A DNA stretch of 64,000 nucleotides from Dastarcus helophoroides. Its lineage: Eukaryota > Arthropoda > Insecta > Coleoptera > Bothrideridae. The position numbers and the translations under genes are program-made. Positions 43,368 to 58,100 of this stretch are shown here, in pieces; position 1 is the stretch's first letter, and the number at the start of each line of letters is the position of its first letter. Location of the stretch: positions 13,857,053 through 13,921,052 of the forward strand of contig CM053335.1 in the NCBI GenBank assembly GCA_028583605.1. Direction: 5' to 3'. Under the pieces are notes generated by a model, which worked only from the letters and a program-made list of their open reading frames with translations, had not been told where the DNA came from and did no database searches.

Positions 43368-46300
43368 CTAGAGCTCTAATGGAGACTCTCCTGATTTCGT
43401 TGGTTCTCACTGTTAAAACCATTTAGGGCTGCCAGGGCAAATTTTGAATTTAAATAACTCCAAGGGGAGGTTTCATGGGAAAACAACTGCAATACTGATG
43501 AACCTCCAAATATTCAACTTTTTAACATAACATTATTTTGCATGTGGACCTCCAAGAGCACATTTTTGAATTTTAGAGCATTTTTAGCGAGCAAACGCTC
43601 GAAATACTGATGAATTACTAAATGCCCAATGATTTAGCTCAAAATTATTTCGATCAGACTCCTCCATGAGAACATTTGTAAGTTTTAGAGAGGGAAAAAT
43701 TACCACATGTACCCATCTTTTTAACATAACGTTATTTTACCCATGATTCTTCAAGAAGAGAATGTTTTGTGGTAAAACAACTGAAATACTGATGAACTAT
43801 CAAATGCCCAAAGTTTTGGCCCAAAATTGTTTTGATCAGAATCCTCCATGAGAACATTTTTGAATTTTAGAGAAGATTTCATGGGAAAACAACTACAATA
43901 CTGATGAACCACCAAATATCCAACTTTTTAGCATAAAATTATTTTGCCTTTGATGGTCCAAGAGGCATTTTGTGAATTTTGGAGTAGTTTGTGACCAAAC
44001 AATTGAGATAATGATAAACTACTAAAAGTTAGTTTCTTGAGAAAATACAGAAGAATATAAACTGTTGAATTATCAGAGAAACTGAGCTAAAACTCTAAAT
44101 TTGCATGAGCATCCATCTAGAGCTCTAAATTCTCGTGGACTTCATCTAGAGCTCTAAATTCTCATGGACTTTATCTAGAGCTCTAATGGATACTTTTCAG
44201 CTTTCGGTGGTTTACACAGTTGAAACCATTTATGGATGCCAGGGCTTTTCAAATTTTAAATTTAAATAACTCCGAAGGGAAGATTTCATGGGAAAACAAC
44301 TGCAATACTGATGAACCTCCAAATATTCAACTTTTTAACATAATATTATTTTGCAAGTGGACCTCCAAGAGCAAATTTTTGAATTTTAAAGCATTTTTTG
44401 CGAGCAAAAGCTCGAAATACTGATGAATTACTAAATGTCCAATGGTTTAACTCAAAATTATTTCGATCAGACTCCTCCATGAGAACATTTGTAAGTTTTC
44501 GAGGTTTCATGGGAAAAATTACCACATGTACCCATCTTTTTAACATAAGATTATTTTACCTATGATTCTTCAAGAAGAGGATGTTTTGTGGTAAAACAAC
44601 TGAAATACTGATGAACTATCAAATGCCCAAAGTTTTGGCCCAAAATTGTTTTAATCAGGATCCTCCATGGGAACATTTTTGAATTTTAGAGAAGATTCCA
44701 TGGGAAAACAACTACAATACTGATGAACCACCAAATATCCAACTTTTTAGCATAAAATTATTTTGCTTTTGATGGTCCAAGAGGCATTTTGTGAATTTTG
44801 GAGTAGTTTGGGACCAACCAATTGAGATAATGATAAACTACTAAAAGTTAGTTTCTTGGGAAAATGCAGAAGGTAATAAACTGTTGAATTATCAGAGAAA
44901 CTGAGCTAAAACTCTAGATTTGCATGAGCAACCATCTAGTGCTCTAAATTCTCATGGACTTCATCTAGAGCTCTAAATTCTCATGGACTTTATCTAGAGC
45001 TCTAATGGACTCTCCTGCTTTCGTTGGTTTCCACAGGTAAAACCATTTATGGATGCCAGGGCTTTTCAAATTTTGAATTTAAATAACTCCGAAGGGAAGA
45101 TTTCATGGGAAAACAACTGCAATACTGATGAACTTCCAAATATTCAACTTTTTAACATAATATTATTTTGCATGTGGACCTCCAAGAGCACATTTTTGAA
45201 TTTTAGGGCATTTTTAGCGAGCAAACGCTCGAAATACTGATGAACCACTAAAAGCCCAATGGTTTAGCTCAAAATTATTTCGATCAGACACCTCCATGAG
45301 AACATTTGTAAGTTTTAGAGAGGGAAAAATTACCACATGTACCCATCTTTTTAACATAAGGTTATTTTACCCATGATTCTTCAAGAAGAGAATGTTTTGT
45401 GGTAAACCAACGGAAATACTGATGAACTATCAAATACCCAAAGTTTTGGCCCAAAATTGTTTTGATCAGGATCCTCCATGAGAACATTTTTGAATTTTAG
45501 AGAAGATTTCATGGGAAGACAACTACAATACTGATGAACCACCAAATATCCAACTTTTTAGCATAAAATTATTTTGCTTTTGATGGTCCAAGAGGCATTT
45601 TGTGAATTTTGGAGTAGTTTGTGACCAAACAATTGAGATAATGATAAACTACTAAAACTTAGTTTCTTGAGAAAATACAGAAGGAAATAAACTGTTGAAT
45701 TATCAGAGAAACTGAGCTAAAACTCTAGATTTGCATGAGCAACCATCTAGTGCTCTAAATTCTCATGGACTTCATCTAGAGCTCTAAATTCGCATGAACT
45801 TTATCTAGAGCTCTAATGGAGGCTCTCCTGCTTTCGTTGGTTTCCACAGTTAAAACCATTTATGGATGCCAGGGCTTTTCAAATTTTAAATTTAAATAAC
45901 TCCGAAGGGAAGCTTAAATGGGAAAACAACTGCAATACTGATGAATCTCCAAATATTCAACTTTTTAACATAATATTATTTTGCAAGTGGACCTCCAAGA
46001 GCACATTTTTGAATTTTAGAGCATTTTTTACGAGCAAACGATTGAAAATCTGATGAACTACTAAATGCTCAAGGGTTTAGCTCAAAATTATTTCGATCAG
46101 ACTCCTCCATGAGAACATTTGTAAGTTTTCGAGATTTCATGGGAAAAATTACCACATGTACCCATCTTTTTAACACAAGATTATTTTACCTATGATTCTT
46201 CAAGAAGAGAATGTTTTGTGGTAAAACAACTGAAATACTGATGAACTATCAAATGCCCAAAGTTTGGGCCCAAAATTATTTTGATCAGGATCCTCCATGA

Positions 46301-46700
46301 GAATATTTTTGAATTTTAGAGAAGATTTCATGGGAAAACAACTACAATACTGATGAACCACCAAATATCCAACTTTTTAGCATAAAATTATTTTGCTTTT
46401 GATGGTCCAAGAGACATTTTGTGAATTTTGGAGTAGTTTGTGACCAAACAATTGAGATAATGATAAACTACTAAAACTTAGCTTCTTGAGAAAATACAGA
46501 AGGAAATAAACTGTTGAATTATCAGAGAAACTAAAATTCTAGATTTGCATGAGCAACCATCTAGAGCTCTAAATTCTCGCGGACTTCATCTAGAGCTCTA
46601 AATTCTCATGGACTATATCTAGAGCTCTAATGGATACTCTTCTGCATTAGGTGGTTTACATAGTTGAAACCATTTACGGTTGTCAGGGCGGAAGTAAAAC
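43368..46700. repeat. Satellite Sat-B, 815-bp higher-order array, four copies plus a partial fifth
   Basis: Units start with CTAGAGCTCTAATGGA at 43368, 44175, 44994, 45805 and 46619 (807, 819, 811 and 814 bp). Each unit holds several ~150-230 bp sub-monomers with GGGAAAACAACTGCAATACT, ATTCAACTTTTTAACATAAT and GGACCTCCAAGAGCACATTT, and ends with two or three copies of a 29-bp motif (CATCTAGAGCTCTAAATTCT plus CATGGACTT). The ORF beginning MDARAFQILNLNNSEG recurs in several units at the same place and is a by-product of the satellite. The fifth copy breaks off near 46690. Confidence 0.93.
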
Positions 46701-47790
46701 CAAAACTCAACAATTATAGCACACCTGTGGGCTCTTCGCTTTGTTTCCTTTCTCAAAAATTTCTCAAAGAAATCACTTGGCAAGTTCCACCTCTTGTGGC
46801 TTGGAGTCTTCGAGGATCGAGTGGTGTTCTCAAAATGTTTTGCTAATCAGCTTTAGCCCTATACGATCCAAAAATTCCATGTCACTATCCAATTAGATTA
46901 GAGCTGAAAATTCGAGTTGAGTTTTTATCAAATTTTTGAGTCTGTTGGACTTTTGGTGTTTTAAACGAGACAATGCACAAACGACGGCGCGGTGGAATTG
47001 ATTTGCTTTATTTATCGGTGGGACATGATAATATTCAGAGGAGATTTCGTGTTAAGTCGACTCGCTCCAATGTAAAATCCGGTTGGACATCGCTTTTATT
47101 GTGACTTCGACTGTCTGCATATCTGTGAAGTGAGCTCATTCAAGGCAAACGGGTATTTAATAAATAAGCTTACTTAGCGCACAGAAACTATTGTAACTCT
47201 GGTGTATCACCGCTTTCATTCCAAACAATGCGATGTAAACTGCACCTGCACAATTATCAACTTTTTTTATTTTGAGTACTCGACTAGCCACCGCCATAAC
47301 CATCCGTGGTAATTAATCCGGTGATCATTTGGGTTTTTGCAGCGATTTCCCAGACATGTTGTCTTCTTTTAACGAGCACAACAAGCATTAGAATTCCACT
47401 TATCAAAGTTATTGATTTTTTATTAAATTTCGCTGATCACATAATGACCACTTGATCCCTATCGACTCATCATCGCGTTGAGAAATTCATTCAGTTGGTA
47501 AAAAATTCATCATACAATCGAGCGTTTAAAATGTTAAAAATTGGAATCGTTAGAATTTTGAGAAAGTCTCTAATTAAAAAAAAAATAATCGTAACCACTG
47601 ATAGAAATTAAGAAACATAAAAATATCTAAATTTTAGATTGATTTTCAAAAGGCTACAACTCGAAGAAAAATGGTCAGGGAGAACAATTTAAAAAGCAGA
47701 TTGAAACTCCAGGTTTCTAGTTCTCAGATCTTCAGTTCAAATTGAGTCAACCCCAATACTCAGGGGTGCTCTTGGAGATTAAAATTTCCG
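46701..47790. other. Intergenic sequence
   Basis: Contains single-copy-looking sequence without a supported ORF, RNA gene or repeat. Confidence 0.5.
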
Positions 47791-49600
47791 CGAGAAACTG
47801 AAATTTATCAATAATGTTTTATTTTTCCACCATAATTTTATCTTCATAGTAATTTGAATCTAATATTTTTGTGGTAATCTTTTGTATTTAATCAAGACCG
47901 ATCATTCTTAATAGTCACCGATGCTTTTGGTGGTCAAAATTTTAATGGAAATGGAAAGTTCATCAGTAATACTCTCTTTTTCCGCTATAATTTTCCCTTC
48001 ATATGGAACATTTTTCTAAGCTGTATGCATATTTGGGTACAATCAATCCATCTTAATATCATTTGGTGCTAAAAATTTCAACGAGAAATGCAAGTTCATC
48101 AGTAATACTTTCTTTTTCCATCACAATTTTGTCTTCATAAGGTACATATTTTAGCATATCGACGTCATAATATTAGGTATTCGGATCAAGTCGTTTGGTG
48201 GTCAAAATTTTAATGGAAAACGAAAGTTCATCAGTAATATTTCCTTTTTCCACCACAATTTTGTCTTCATATGGTATATGTTTTAGAATATCGTCGTCAT
48301 AATTTTACGTGTTCGGATGAAGTTGATATATCTTAATAATCGTTTGGTGGTAAAAATTTCAATGGAAAACGAGAGTTCATCAGTAATACTTTCTTTTTCC
48401 ACTATAATTCTCCCTTCATATGCAACATTTTTCTAAGCTGTGTGTGTATTCGGATACAATCAATTCATCTTAATATCACTTGGTGTTCCAAATTCTTTCG
48501 AAAAACGAAAGTTCATCAGTAATATTTTCTTTTTCCACCACAATTCTGTCTTCATAAGGTACATAGTTTAGCATATCGTCGTCATAATGTTACATATTCG
48601 GATTCGGATGAGGTCGATTCATCATTTGGTGGTCAAAATTTTAATGAAAAACGAAAGTTCATCAGCAATATTTTCTTTTTCCACTATAATTTTGCCTTCA
48701 TATGGACCATTTCTAAGCTGTATACGTATTGAGGAACCATGAATCCATCTTAATAGGCATTTGGTGGTCAAAATGTCAACGGGAAATGAAAGTTCATCAG
48801 TAATATTTTCTTTTTCCGCCACAATTCTGTCTTCATAAGGTACATATTTTAGCATATCGACGTCATAATGTTACGTATTTGGATGAAGTCGATCCATCTT
48901 AATAATCGTTTGGTGGTCAAAATTTCAATGAAAAACGAAAGTTCATCAGTAATATTTTCTTTTTCCGCCATAATTCTGCCTTCATATGGAACAGTTCTAA
49001 GCTGCATACGTATGGAGGAACCATCAATCCATCTTAATAGGCATTTGGTGGTCAAAATGCCAACGGAAAACGAAAGTTCATCAGTAATATTTTCTTTTTC
49101 CATCACAATTTTGTCTTCATATAATGCATAATTTGGCAAAACGTCGTCATAATTTTACGTATTCGGATGAAGTAGATCCATTTTAATAATCTCTTGGTGG
49201 TCAATATTTCAATGAAAAATGAAACCTCATCAGTAATATTTTCTTTTCCCATTATAATTCCGCCTTCTTATGGAACACTTTTCTAACCTGTATACGTCTT
49301 TGGGTACAATCAATCCATCTTAATAATCATTTGGTGGTCAAAATTTCAATGGAAAACGAAAGTTCATCAGTAATATTTTCTTTTTCCACCACAATTTTGT
49401 CTTCATATGGTATATATTTTATCTGAAACTAAGCAGAGTACATCGTCGTCATCTTACATATTCAGCTGAAGTGGATCCATTTTTATAATCGTTTGGTGGT
49501 CAGTATTTCAATGGAAAACGAAATTTCATCAGTAACATTTTCTTTTTCCACTGCAATACTGTCTTCAGTCTTCAAATGGTATATTTTTCTAAGCTGGACT
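47791..49600. repeat. Satellite Sat-A, second array, about 12-13 monomers of 135-150 bp
   Basis: The landmark TTTGGTGGTCAAAAT or a close form recurs about every 135-150 bp (near 47928, 48196, 48344, 48628, 48771, 48909, 49044, 49193, 49333 and 49494). Two monomer types alternate: one with CATATGGAACATTTTTCTAAGCTG and one with ATATTTTAGCATATCG followed by CGTCATAATGTTACGTATTCGGATGAAGTCGA, making a dimer of about 280 bp. The family is the same as at 13.3-13.9 kb. On the - strand the 135-bp monomers stay in frame and read EKENITDELSF every 45 residues. Confidence 0.93.
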
Positions 49601-52145
49601 TTATCGATGGTTACGCTAGAGACATTAGAAACTAACCAGAAGCTTCATCTGAAAATACATGGCCGCCATCATGTCGTGTAACATATACAACACGGTTACA
49701 GATTTCTAAAAACTCGAAATTTACAACAATAAAGAGTATAATAATAGTTGTAATATTAAAAATAATATTAATAATAATAATAATAATATTATAAAAACTG
49801 CAAGTTTCATTTTGTAATTTCGATAAATTATACCTAAAGCGAAAGTCTTTGGGGAATCTTTGTAACACGTCAATAAAATGTATGCGTCGGTTGTTCTTTC
49901 ACCTTTAATAATTATTGTAATTGAAATGTTCGCGTGGATAAAGCAACAGCTTACGTGAAACGAATTTTAAGAACGCTTTAACTAATTCATAGAACATTTG
50001 GGGCATCATGGTGGTAAACACGGCGAGTTGTCTGATTCAAATATTGATTACAGAAAAGGGCTCACTGTAATCGGAAGGGTCAGTTTTATAAAGAGGGGAA
50101 CAACTTATTGTATGATTCAATAATGCCCTCATATAACAAAGCAATGAGTCACAGAGGAATTGTTACCCTATTCTAAGATCATGTCGGTGGCCCTGATTAA
50201 ATTATTAACAGCAACAGTTGAAATACTTTCGCATTTGCGACTAATAAGACGTGAGATTGACGAGTGAAATTGGCCTGCATTTGGTAAATCGATTCATGGA
50301 ACATCTAAATAAATAGTCTGTTACTGTGTTTTAAAAAATAATACACTCTTCAATAATTAAATTGATTCATCAAGGTGTCTCAGTCAATAGGTCATTAATT
50401 TTATTCGAAATGCTTAGTAAAAACAGAAGGAACATTGTCGAACTTCTAAAGGAGAAGCAAATCAACCGATAACTCCCTCTAACAGGGCGCCCCTGTTACA
50501 AACTAAATACAAGACATGGTCCCCGAAAGATTCCTGAAGAAATTATTATGTCCATTTATGTAATCTACGTTGACAGAAGGTCGAATTTCAGCATTCAGTT
50601 TGTTTACAAACAAAATTGGACAGTTTTTGCGCCGCTTTATCTCCTTTATAATGAACCTACTTTACCGTTTTAAGAGAGCATTATAACAATATGCAGCAAC
50701 TTTCACCTGCATGTAGAAATTCATAGTGGCGGCAAAAAGACAAAATGAAATTAGAAATGTAATGACCCATCGGCCTACTTACTCGCTCATTATTCCAGAA
50801 ATTTAATATGTTGTTGGTCGTTTATTGTGGAAAACGAATCTCTAGTGTAGTACCTTAAAGCAGTCCATGAGAAGGTTTTACCCTTTCACCACGTCCATAA
50901 TTAGCAATAATTACATCGTAATCCTCGGTTAATTATCGACGTGGTAAAGGGATAACGCTTTCTTCTGAATTTAATTAAAAAGCAGTGTCTGGTACTTCAA
51001 TGTTTTAAAACGGTCGTCGGATTTTGTCCAATGAATGTTTAAGAAAAATTGACATTAAAAATATATTAAGTTTTATTGTCGAAAAATATTAAATTGTTTT
51101 CTGCAGCGGTGGCATAAACCTGACGTAAAATTTTTAATACAGAAGCTGTATAAAAACTGCTTCTTGATTCCAGTGCTGATCGTTCTTTTTGTTTGCCCTA
51201 AATATGTCAACTAATTGCAGAAGCAACCTTATTTGGGATCCACACTCTTTCGCAGAATTTATTCCAATTTATTGTAAGCAAAAACCAGTTTATTACTTTG
51301 GCTGATGATACAGAACGTCTACTAAACAAAAAAGGAAAATGATTAGTAAATTTTTTCTAAATTACGATTAGGGAAAATATTCATTAATAATTATGTAATA
51401 AAAATTGCTAATTACTTGTATCACAAGTGCTCTCTTTTTGGTGTTTTGCCAGGAATTTTATGGAAAGTTCCATACCTGCCAAAAAAGTTGCTAATTAGTT
51501 AGCAACAAAAGGAAATGTTCTTTTTTATTAGCCACTAACCTACCCAGTACCTAAGCACCTAAATGTCCTAAGTCTTAAGTGATAGATAACGAGCAAACAG
51601 ATTTGTTCACCTTAATTACAAGGACACATCTTGTGACAAAGCTACAAGAAGTAAAAGTAGAAACTTACAATGCATGAATCGTTCGTTGTCGAGGACTATT
51701 ATTGGATCAGTCGCCGGATGTAGACAGAACATAACGCGTAGACCGGATATCCGAAAATAAAAGAATGCGTAAGGGAACCCCAGTTGGTCGTTCTACCTGA
51801 GCGCAGCGATGAGAACCCCTTGATTTTACACCACTAAACAGGCAATAACATTTAATTTCAAAACTTTAGAACGCCATTCTAAACAGATTATCGGTCTCGA
51901 ATCAAAATAGAAGCTGAAAATTACCAACAGTTGTGACTTATTACACGACTGTTGACGTTTTTGTTTATTTGGGGGGTAACGTGACAATGTGACAATATTC
52001 GAGAGTGGCAAAAACCATCACTTTTTTGTCTCCGTTTGCTCTGCTAATACAAAAATTTTCATCTTTCTCCTCAAAATTTTACACCTTCAATTACTTGTTT
52101 TTTGTTATATTTTTTAATTTTCCACTTGACCTTCAGATATAGCCG
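49601..52145. other. Intergenic sequence with an (AAT)n microsatellite and a short palindrome
   Basis: An AAT-type microsatellite lies at 49761-49790. GTTGCTAATTAGTTAGCAAC, an 8-bp-arm hairpin, lies at 51487-51506. A slightly GC-richer patch lies at 51690-51830. No ORF has recognisable features. Confidence 0.55.
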
Positions 52146-55100
52146 TTCAAATTTTGAATTTAAATAACTCCACAAGAAAGATTTCATGAAAACAACTGAT
52201 GATGAATCATTAAATAATCAACTTTTTAACACAATACCATTTTGGATGTGGACCTCCAAGAGCACGTTTGTGAGTTGTTTTTGTGGCCAAACAATTGAAA
52301 TACTGTTGGACTACTAAATGCCCAATATTTTGGCTCTAGATCATTTTGATTAGAATCCTCCATGCGAACATTTGCAAATTTTGGAGATTTCAGGGGAAAA
52401 TACCACCAGCAAACACATATCGTTTTATCATAAGAATATTTTTCCTATGATTCTTCAAGAAGAGAATGTTTTGTGGCAAAACAATTGAAATATTAATGAA
52501 CTACCACATGTCCAAAGTTTTAGCCCAATGTTATTTTGATGAGGATCCTCCATGAGAACATTTTCGAATTTTAGGAAACATTTCATGGGAAAACAAGTGC
52601 AATACTGATGAACCATCAAATACCCAACCATATAGCATACAATTATTTTGCCATTGTTGATCCAAGAGGCATTTAGTGAATTTTGGGATATTTTTTGTGA
52701 CCAAACAATTGAAATACCTATAAACTAACAAATGTCCACATGTTAGCCTAAATTATTTTGATTATGATTTGCGAATTTTAGAGATCTTATGGAAAGATAA
52801 TTACCAGATGTACCTCCAAATACCAATCCTTTTACCATAACATTATTTTGTCTATGCTCTCCAAGAAGAGAATGTTTTTTGGTAAAACAACCTAAATATT
52901 CATGAACTACCAAATGTCCAAAATTTTGGCCCAAAATGGGTCCTCAGGATCAGGATCAGGATCCTCCATGATAATATTTTAGAATTTTGGAGAAGATTTC
53001 ATGGCAAAACAACTGCAATACTGATGAACGTCCAAATACCCAACTTTTTAGCATACATTTTTTTTTGCCTTTGATGGCCCAAGAAGTATTTTGTGGATTT
53101 TAGGGTAGTTTTTGTGACCAAACAATTGGAATACTGATGAACTACTAAATGCCAAACGTTTTAGCTCAAAATTATTTTGATGAGGATTTTCCATGAAAAC
53201 ATTTGCGAGTTTTAGAGATTTCATGGGAAAAAATTACCACATGTACCGCCAAACACTCAACTTTTTAGCATAACATTATTTTGCCTATGCGTTTTCAAGA
53301 AGATAATGTTTTGTGGCAAAACAATTGAAACACTAATAAACTACCAAATGCGCAAAGCTTTGGCCCGAAATTATTTCGATCAGGATCCTCCTTAAAACTT
53401 TTGCAAATTTTAGAGAAGCTTTCATGGGAAAAAGATGGTAATACTGATAAACCACCAGATACCCACCTTTTTAACATAATACTATTTTTCTTATGGACCA
53501 CCAAGAGCACATTTAAGAACGTTACAGAACTTTTCATAACTTAACAATTGACATACTGATGAAAATGGTCAACTGATGAAATACCCAGCGTTTTCGCTCA
53601 TTTTTGATCAGGATGCTCCATGAAAATATTTGCAAATTTTAGAGAAGTTCTCATGGGAAGAAAATCTAATACTGATGAATCACCGAATTCTCAACATTTT
53701 AACGTCATATCATTTTGCTTATGAACCCTCAAGAGCACATTTGTAGATTTCGGAGAATGTTTCGTCACCAAACAATTAAAATAATGTCGAGAATACGCAA
53801 CTGATGAAATAACCAACGTTTTAGCTCAATTTTGATCAGGATCCCCCCTCAGAACATTTGCAAATTTTAGAGAAGTTTTCATGGGAAAAAAATTGTAATA
53901 CTGATGAACCATCAGATACCCAGCTTTTTAACATAATATTATTTTTCTTATGGACCACCAAGAGCACATTTGTGAATTTTAGAGAATTTTTCGTGACCAA
54001 ACAGTTAAAATACTGACGAAAATGGTCAACACATGAAATATCCAGCGTTTTAGCTCATTTTTGATAAAGATCCCCCATGAAAATATTTGCAAATTTTCGA
54101 TAAATTTTCATGGGAAAAAAATCTAATACTGATGAAACACCGAATAGCCAACTTTTTAATGTTATATTATTTTGCTTATGGACCTCCAAGAGCACATTTC
54201 TTGATTTCGGAGAAGCTAAATTTTAATCAGGATTCTCTCTTAAAACATTTGCAAATTTTAGAGAAGCTTTTATAGGAAAAAAATTGTAATACTGATGAAC
54301 CATCGGATACCCAGTTTTTTACCATAATATTATTTATCCTATGGACCTCCAAGAGCACATTTGTGAGTTTTAGAGAATTTTTCGTGACCACACAATTGAA
54401 ATACTGATAAAAATAGTTAATTGCTGAAATACCCAGCCTTTAAGCTCATTTTTAATCAGGATCCTGCATGAAAATATTTGCAAATTTTAGAGAAGTTTTC
54501 ATGGGAAAAAAATCTAATACTGATGAACCATCGAATATCCAACTTTTTAAAGTCATATTATTTTGCTTACGGACCTCCAAGAGCACATTTGTATATTTAG
54601 AGAATTTTTTGTCACCAAACAATTAAAATATTGTTGAGAATACCCAAGTGGTAAAATAATCAACGTTTTAGCTCAATTTTGATCAAAATCCCCCCTCAGG
54701 ATCCTCCGGCAAAATATTTGCAAATTTTAGAGAAGTTTTCATGGAAAAAAAATGGTAATACTAATGACCCACCAGATACCCAGCTTTTTAACATAATATT
54801 ATTTTTCTTATGGACCACCAAGAGCACTTTTGTGAATTTTAGAGAATTTTTCGTGACCAAACAAATAAAATATTGATGAAAATGGTCAACTGATGAAATA
54901 CCCAGCGCTTTAGCTTATTTTTGATCAGGATCCTCCATGAAAATATTTGCAAATTTTAGAAAAGTTCTCGTGGGAAAAAAATCTAATACTGATGAACCAT
55001 CGAATACCCAACTTTTTAACGTCACATTATTTTGCTTACGGACCTCCAAGAGCACATTTGTATATTTAGAGAATTTTTTGTCACCAAACAATTAAAATAC

Positions 55101-58100
55101 TGATGGGAATACCCAACTGGTAAAATAAGCAACGTTTTAGCTCATTTTTGAACAGGATCTTCCCTCAGAACATTTGCAAATTTTAGAGAAGTTTTCATGG
55201 GAAAAAAATTGTAATACTGATGAACCACCAGATACCTGGATTTTAAACATAATATTATTTTTCTTATGGACCACCAAGAGCACCTTTGTGAATTTTAGAG
55301 AAATTTTCGTGACCAAACAGTTGAAATACTGATGAAAGTGGTCAACTGATGAAATATCCAGCGTTTGAGCTCATTTTTGATCAAGATCCTCCAAGAAAAT
55401 ATTTGCAAATTTTAGAGAAGTTCTCATGGGAAAAAAATCTAATCCTGATGAACCACCAAATATCCAACTTTTTAACGTCATATTATTTTGCTTACGAACC
55501 TCCAAGAGCACATTTCCAGATTTCAGAGAATGTTTCGTCAACAAACAATTAAAATACTGTTGAGAATATGCAACTGATAAAATAACCAACATTTTAGCTC
55601 AATTTTGATCAGGATCCTCCCCGAGAACATTTGCAAATTTTTGAGAAGTTTTCATGGGAAAAAAATTCTAATACTGATGAACTACCAGATACCCAGCTTT
55701 TTAACATAATATTATTTTTCTTATGGACCACCAAGAGCACTTTTGTGAATTTTAGAGAATTTTTCGTGACCAAACAAATAAAATATTGATGAAAATGGTC
55801 AACTGATGAAATACCCAGCGCTTTGGCTTATTTTTGATCAGGATCCTCCATGAAAATATTTGCAAATTTTAGAGAAGTTCTCATGGGAAAAAAAATCTAA
55901 TACTGATGAACCATCAAATACCCAACTTTTTAACGTCATATTATTTTGCTTACGGACCTCCAAGAGCACATTTGTATATTTAGAGAATTTTTTGTCATCA
56001 AACAATTAAAATACTGATGGGAATACCCAACTGGTAAAATAACCAACGTTTTAGCTCATTTTTGAACAGGATCTTCCCTCAGAACATTTGCAAATTTTAG
56101 AGAAGCTTTCATGGGAAAAAAATTGTAATACTGATGAACCACCAGATACCCGGATTTTAAACATAATATTATTTTTCTTATGGACCACCAAGAGCACCTT
56201 TGTGAATTTTAGAGAAATTTTCGTGACCAAACAGTTGAAATACTGATGAAAATGGCCAACTGATGAAATATCCAGCGTTTTAGCTCATTTTTGATCAAGA
56301 TCCACCAAGAAAATATTTGCAAATTTTAGAGATATTCTCATGGGAAAAAAATCTAATCCTGATGAACCACCGAATACCCAACTTTTTAACGTCATATTAA
56401 TTTGTTTACAGACCTCCAAGAGCACATTTGTAGATTTAGAGAATTTTTCGTTACCAAGTAATTAAAATACTGTTGGGAATATCCAACTGATGAAATAACC
56501 AAACTTTTAGCTCATTTTTGAACAGCATCCTCCTTGAGAACATTTGCAAATTTTAGGGAAGTTTTCATGGGAAAAAAATTGTAATACTGATGAACTACTA
56601 GATACCCAGCTTTTTAACATAATATTATTTTTCTTATGGACCACCAAGAGCACATTTGTGAATTTTAGAGAATTTTTCGTGACCAAACAGTTAAAATACT
56701 GACCTAAATGGTCAACAGATGAAACATTCAGCGTTTTAGCTCATTTTCGATAAGGATCCTCCATGAAAATATTTGCAAATTTTCGATAAGTTTTCATGGG
56801 AAAAAAATCTAATACTGATGAACCTCCAAATAGCCAACTTTTTAATGTCATTTTATTTTGCTTATGGACCTCCAAGAGCACATTTCTAGATTTCAGATGT
56901 TTCGTCACCAAACAATTAAAATACTGTTGAGAATACCCAACTGATAAAATAATCAACGTTTTAGCTCAATTTTGATCAGGATCCTCCCTCAGAACATTTG
57001 CAAATTTTAGAGAAGTTTTCGTAGGAAAAAAATTGTAATACTGATGAATCACCAGATACCCAGATTTTAAACATAATATTATTTTTCTTATGGACCACCA
57101 AGAGCACCTTTGTGAATTTTAGAGAAATTTTCGTGACCAAACAGTTGAAATACTGATAAAAATGATCAACTGATGACATACCCACCGTTTTAGCTCATTT
57201 TTGATCAAGATCCTTCATGAAAATATTCCCAAATTTTAGAGAAGTTCTCATGGGAAAAAAATCCAATACTGATGAACCATCGAATATCCAACTTTTTAAG
57301 GTCATATTATTTTGCTTACGGACCTCCAAGAGCACATTTGTATATTTAGAGAATTTTTTGTCACCAAACAATTAAAATATTGTTGAGAATACCCAAGTGG
57401 TAAAATAATCAACGTTTTAGCTCAATTTTGATCAAAATCCCCCCTCAGAACATTTGCAAATTTTAGAGAAGTTTTCATGGGAAAAAAACTGTAATACTGA
57501 TGAACCACCAGATACTCACATTTTTAACATAATATTATTTTTCTTATGGACCACCAAGAGCATGTTTGTGAATTTTAGAGAATTTTTCGTGACCAAACAA
57601 TTGAAATACTGATGAACATGGTCAAATTTTAGAGAAGTTCTTATGGGAAAAAAAAATGTAATACTGATGAACCACCGAATACCCAACTTTTTGACGTCAT
57701 AATATTTTGCTTATGGACCTCCAAGAGCACATTTGCTGATTTCAGAGAATGTTTTGTCACCAAACAATTAAAATACTGTTGGGAATACCCAACTGGTGAA
57801 ATAACCAACGCTTTAGCTCATTTTTGAACAGGATCCTCCCTCAGAACATTTGCAAATTTTAGAGAAGTTTTCATGGGAAAAAAATTGTAATACTGATGAA
57901 CCATCAAATACCCAGCTTTTTAACATTATATTATTTTTCTTATGGACCACCAAGAGCACATTTGTGAATTTTAGGGAATTTTTCGTGACCAAACAGTTAA
58001 AATACTGACCTAAATGGTCAACAGATGAAACATTCAGCGTTTTAGCTCATTTTTGATAAGGATCCTCCATGAAAATATTTGCAAATTTTCGATAAGTTTT

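Noticed and set aside
43368..46700. Recurring ORF beginning MDARAFQILNLNNSEG as a gene family
   Set aside because: It recurs at the satellite unit spacing of about 815 bp, and is short and AT-driven; it is the satellite itself.
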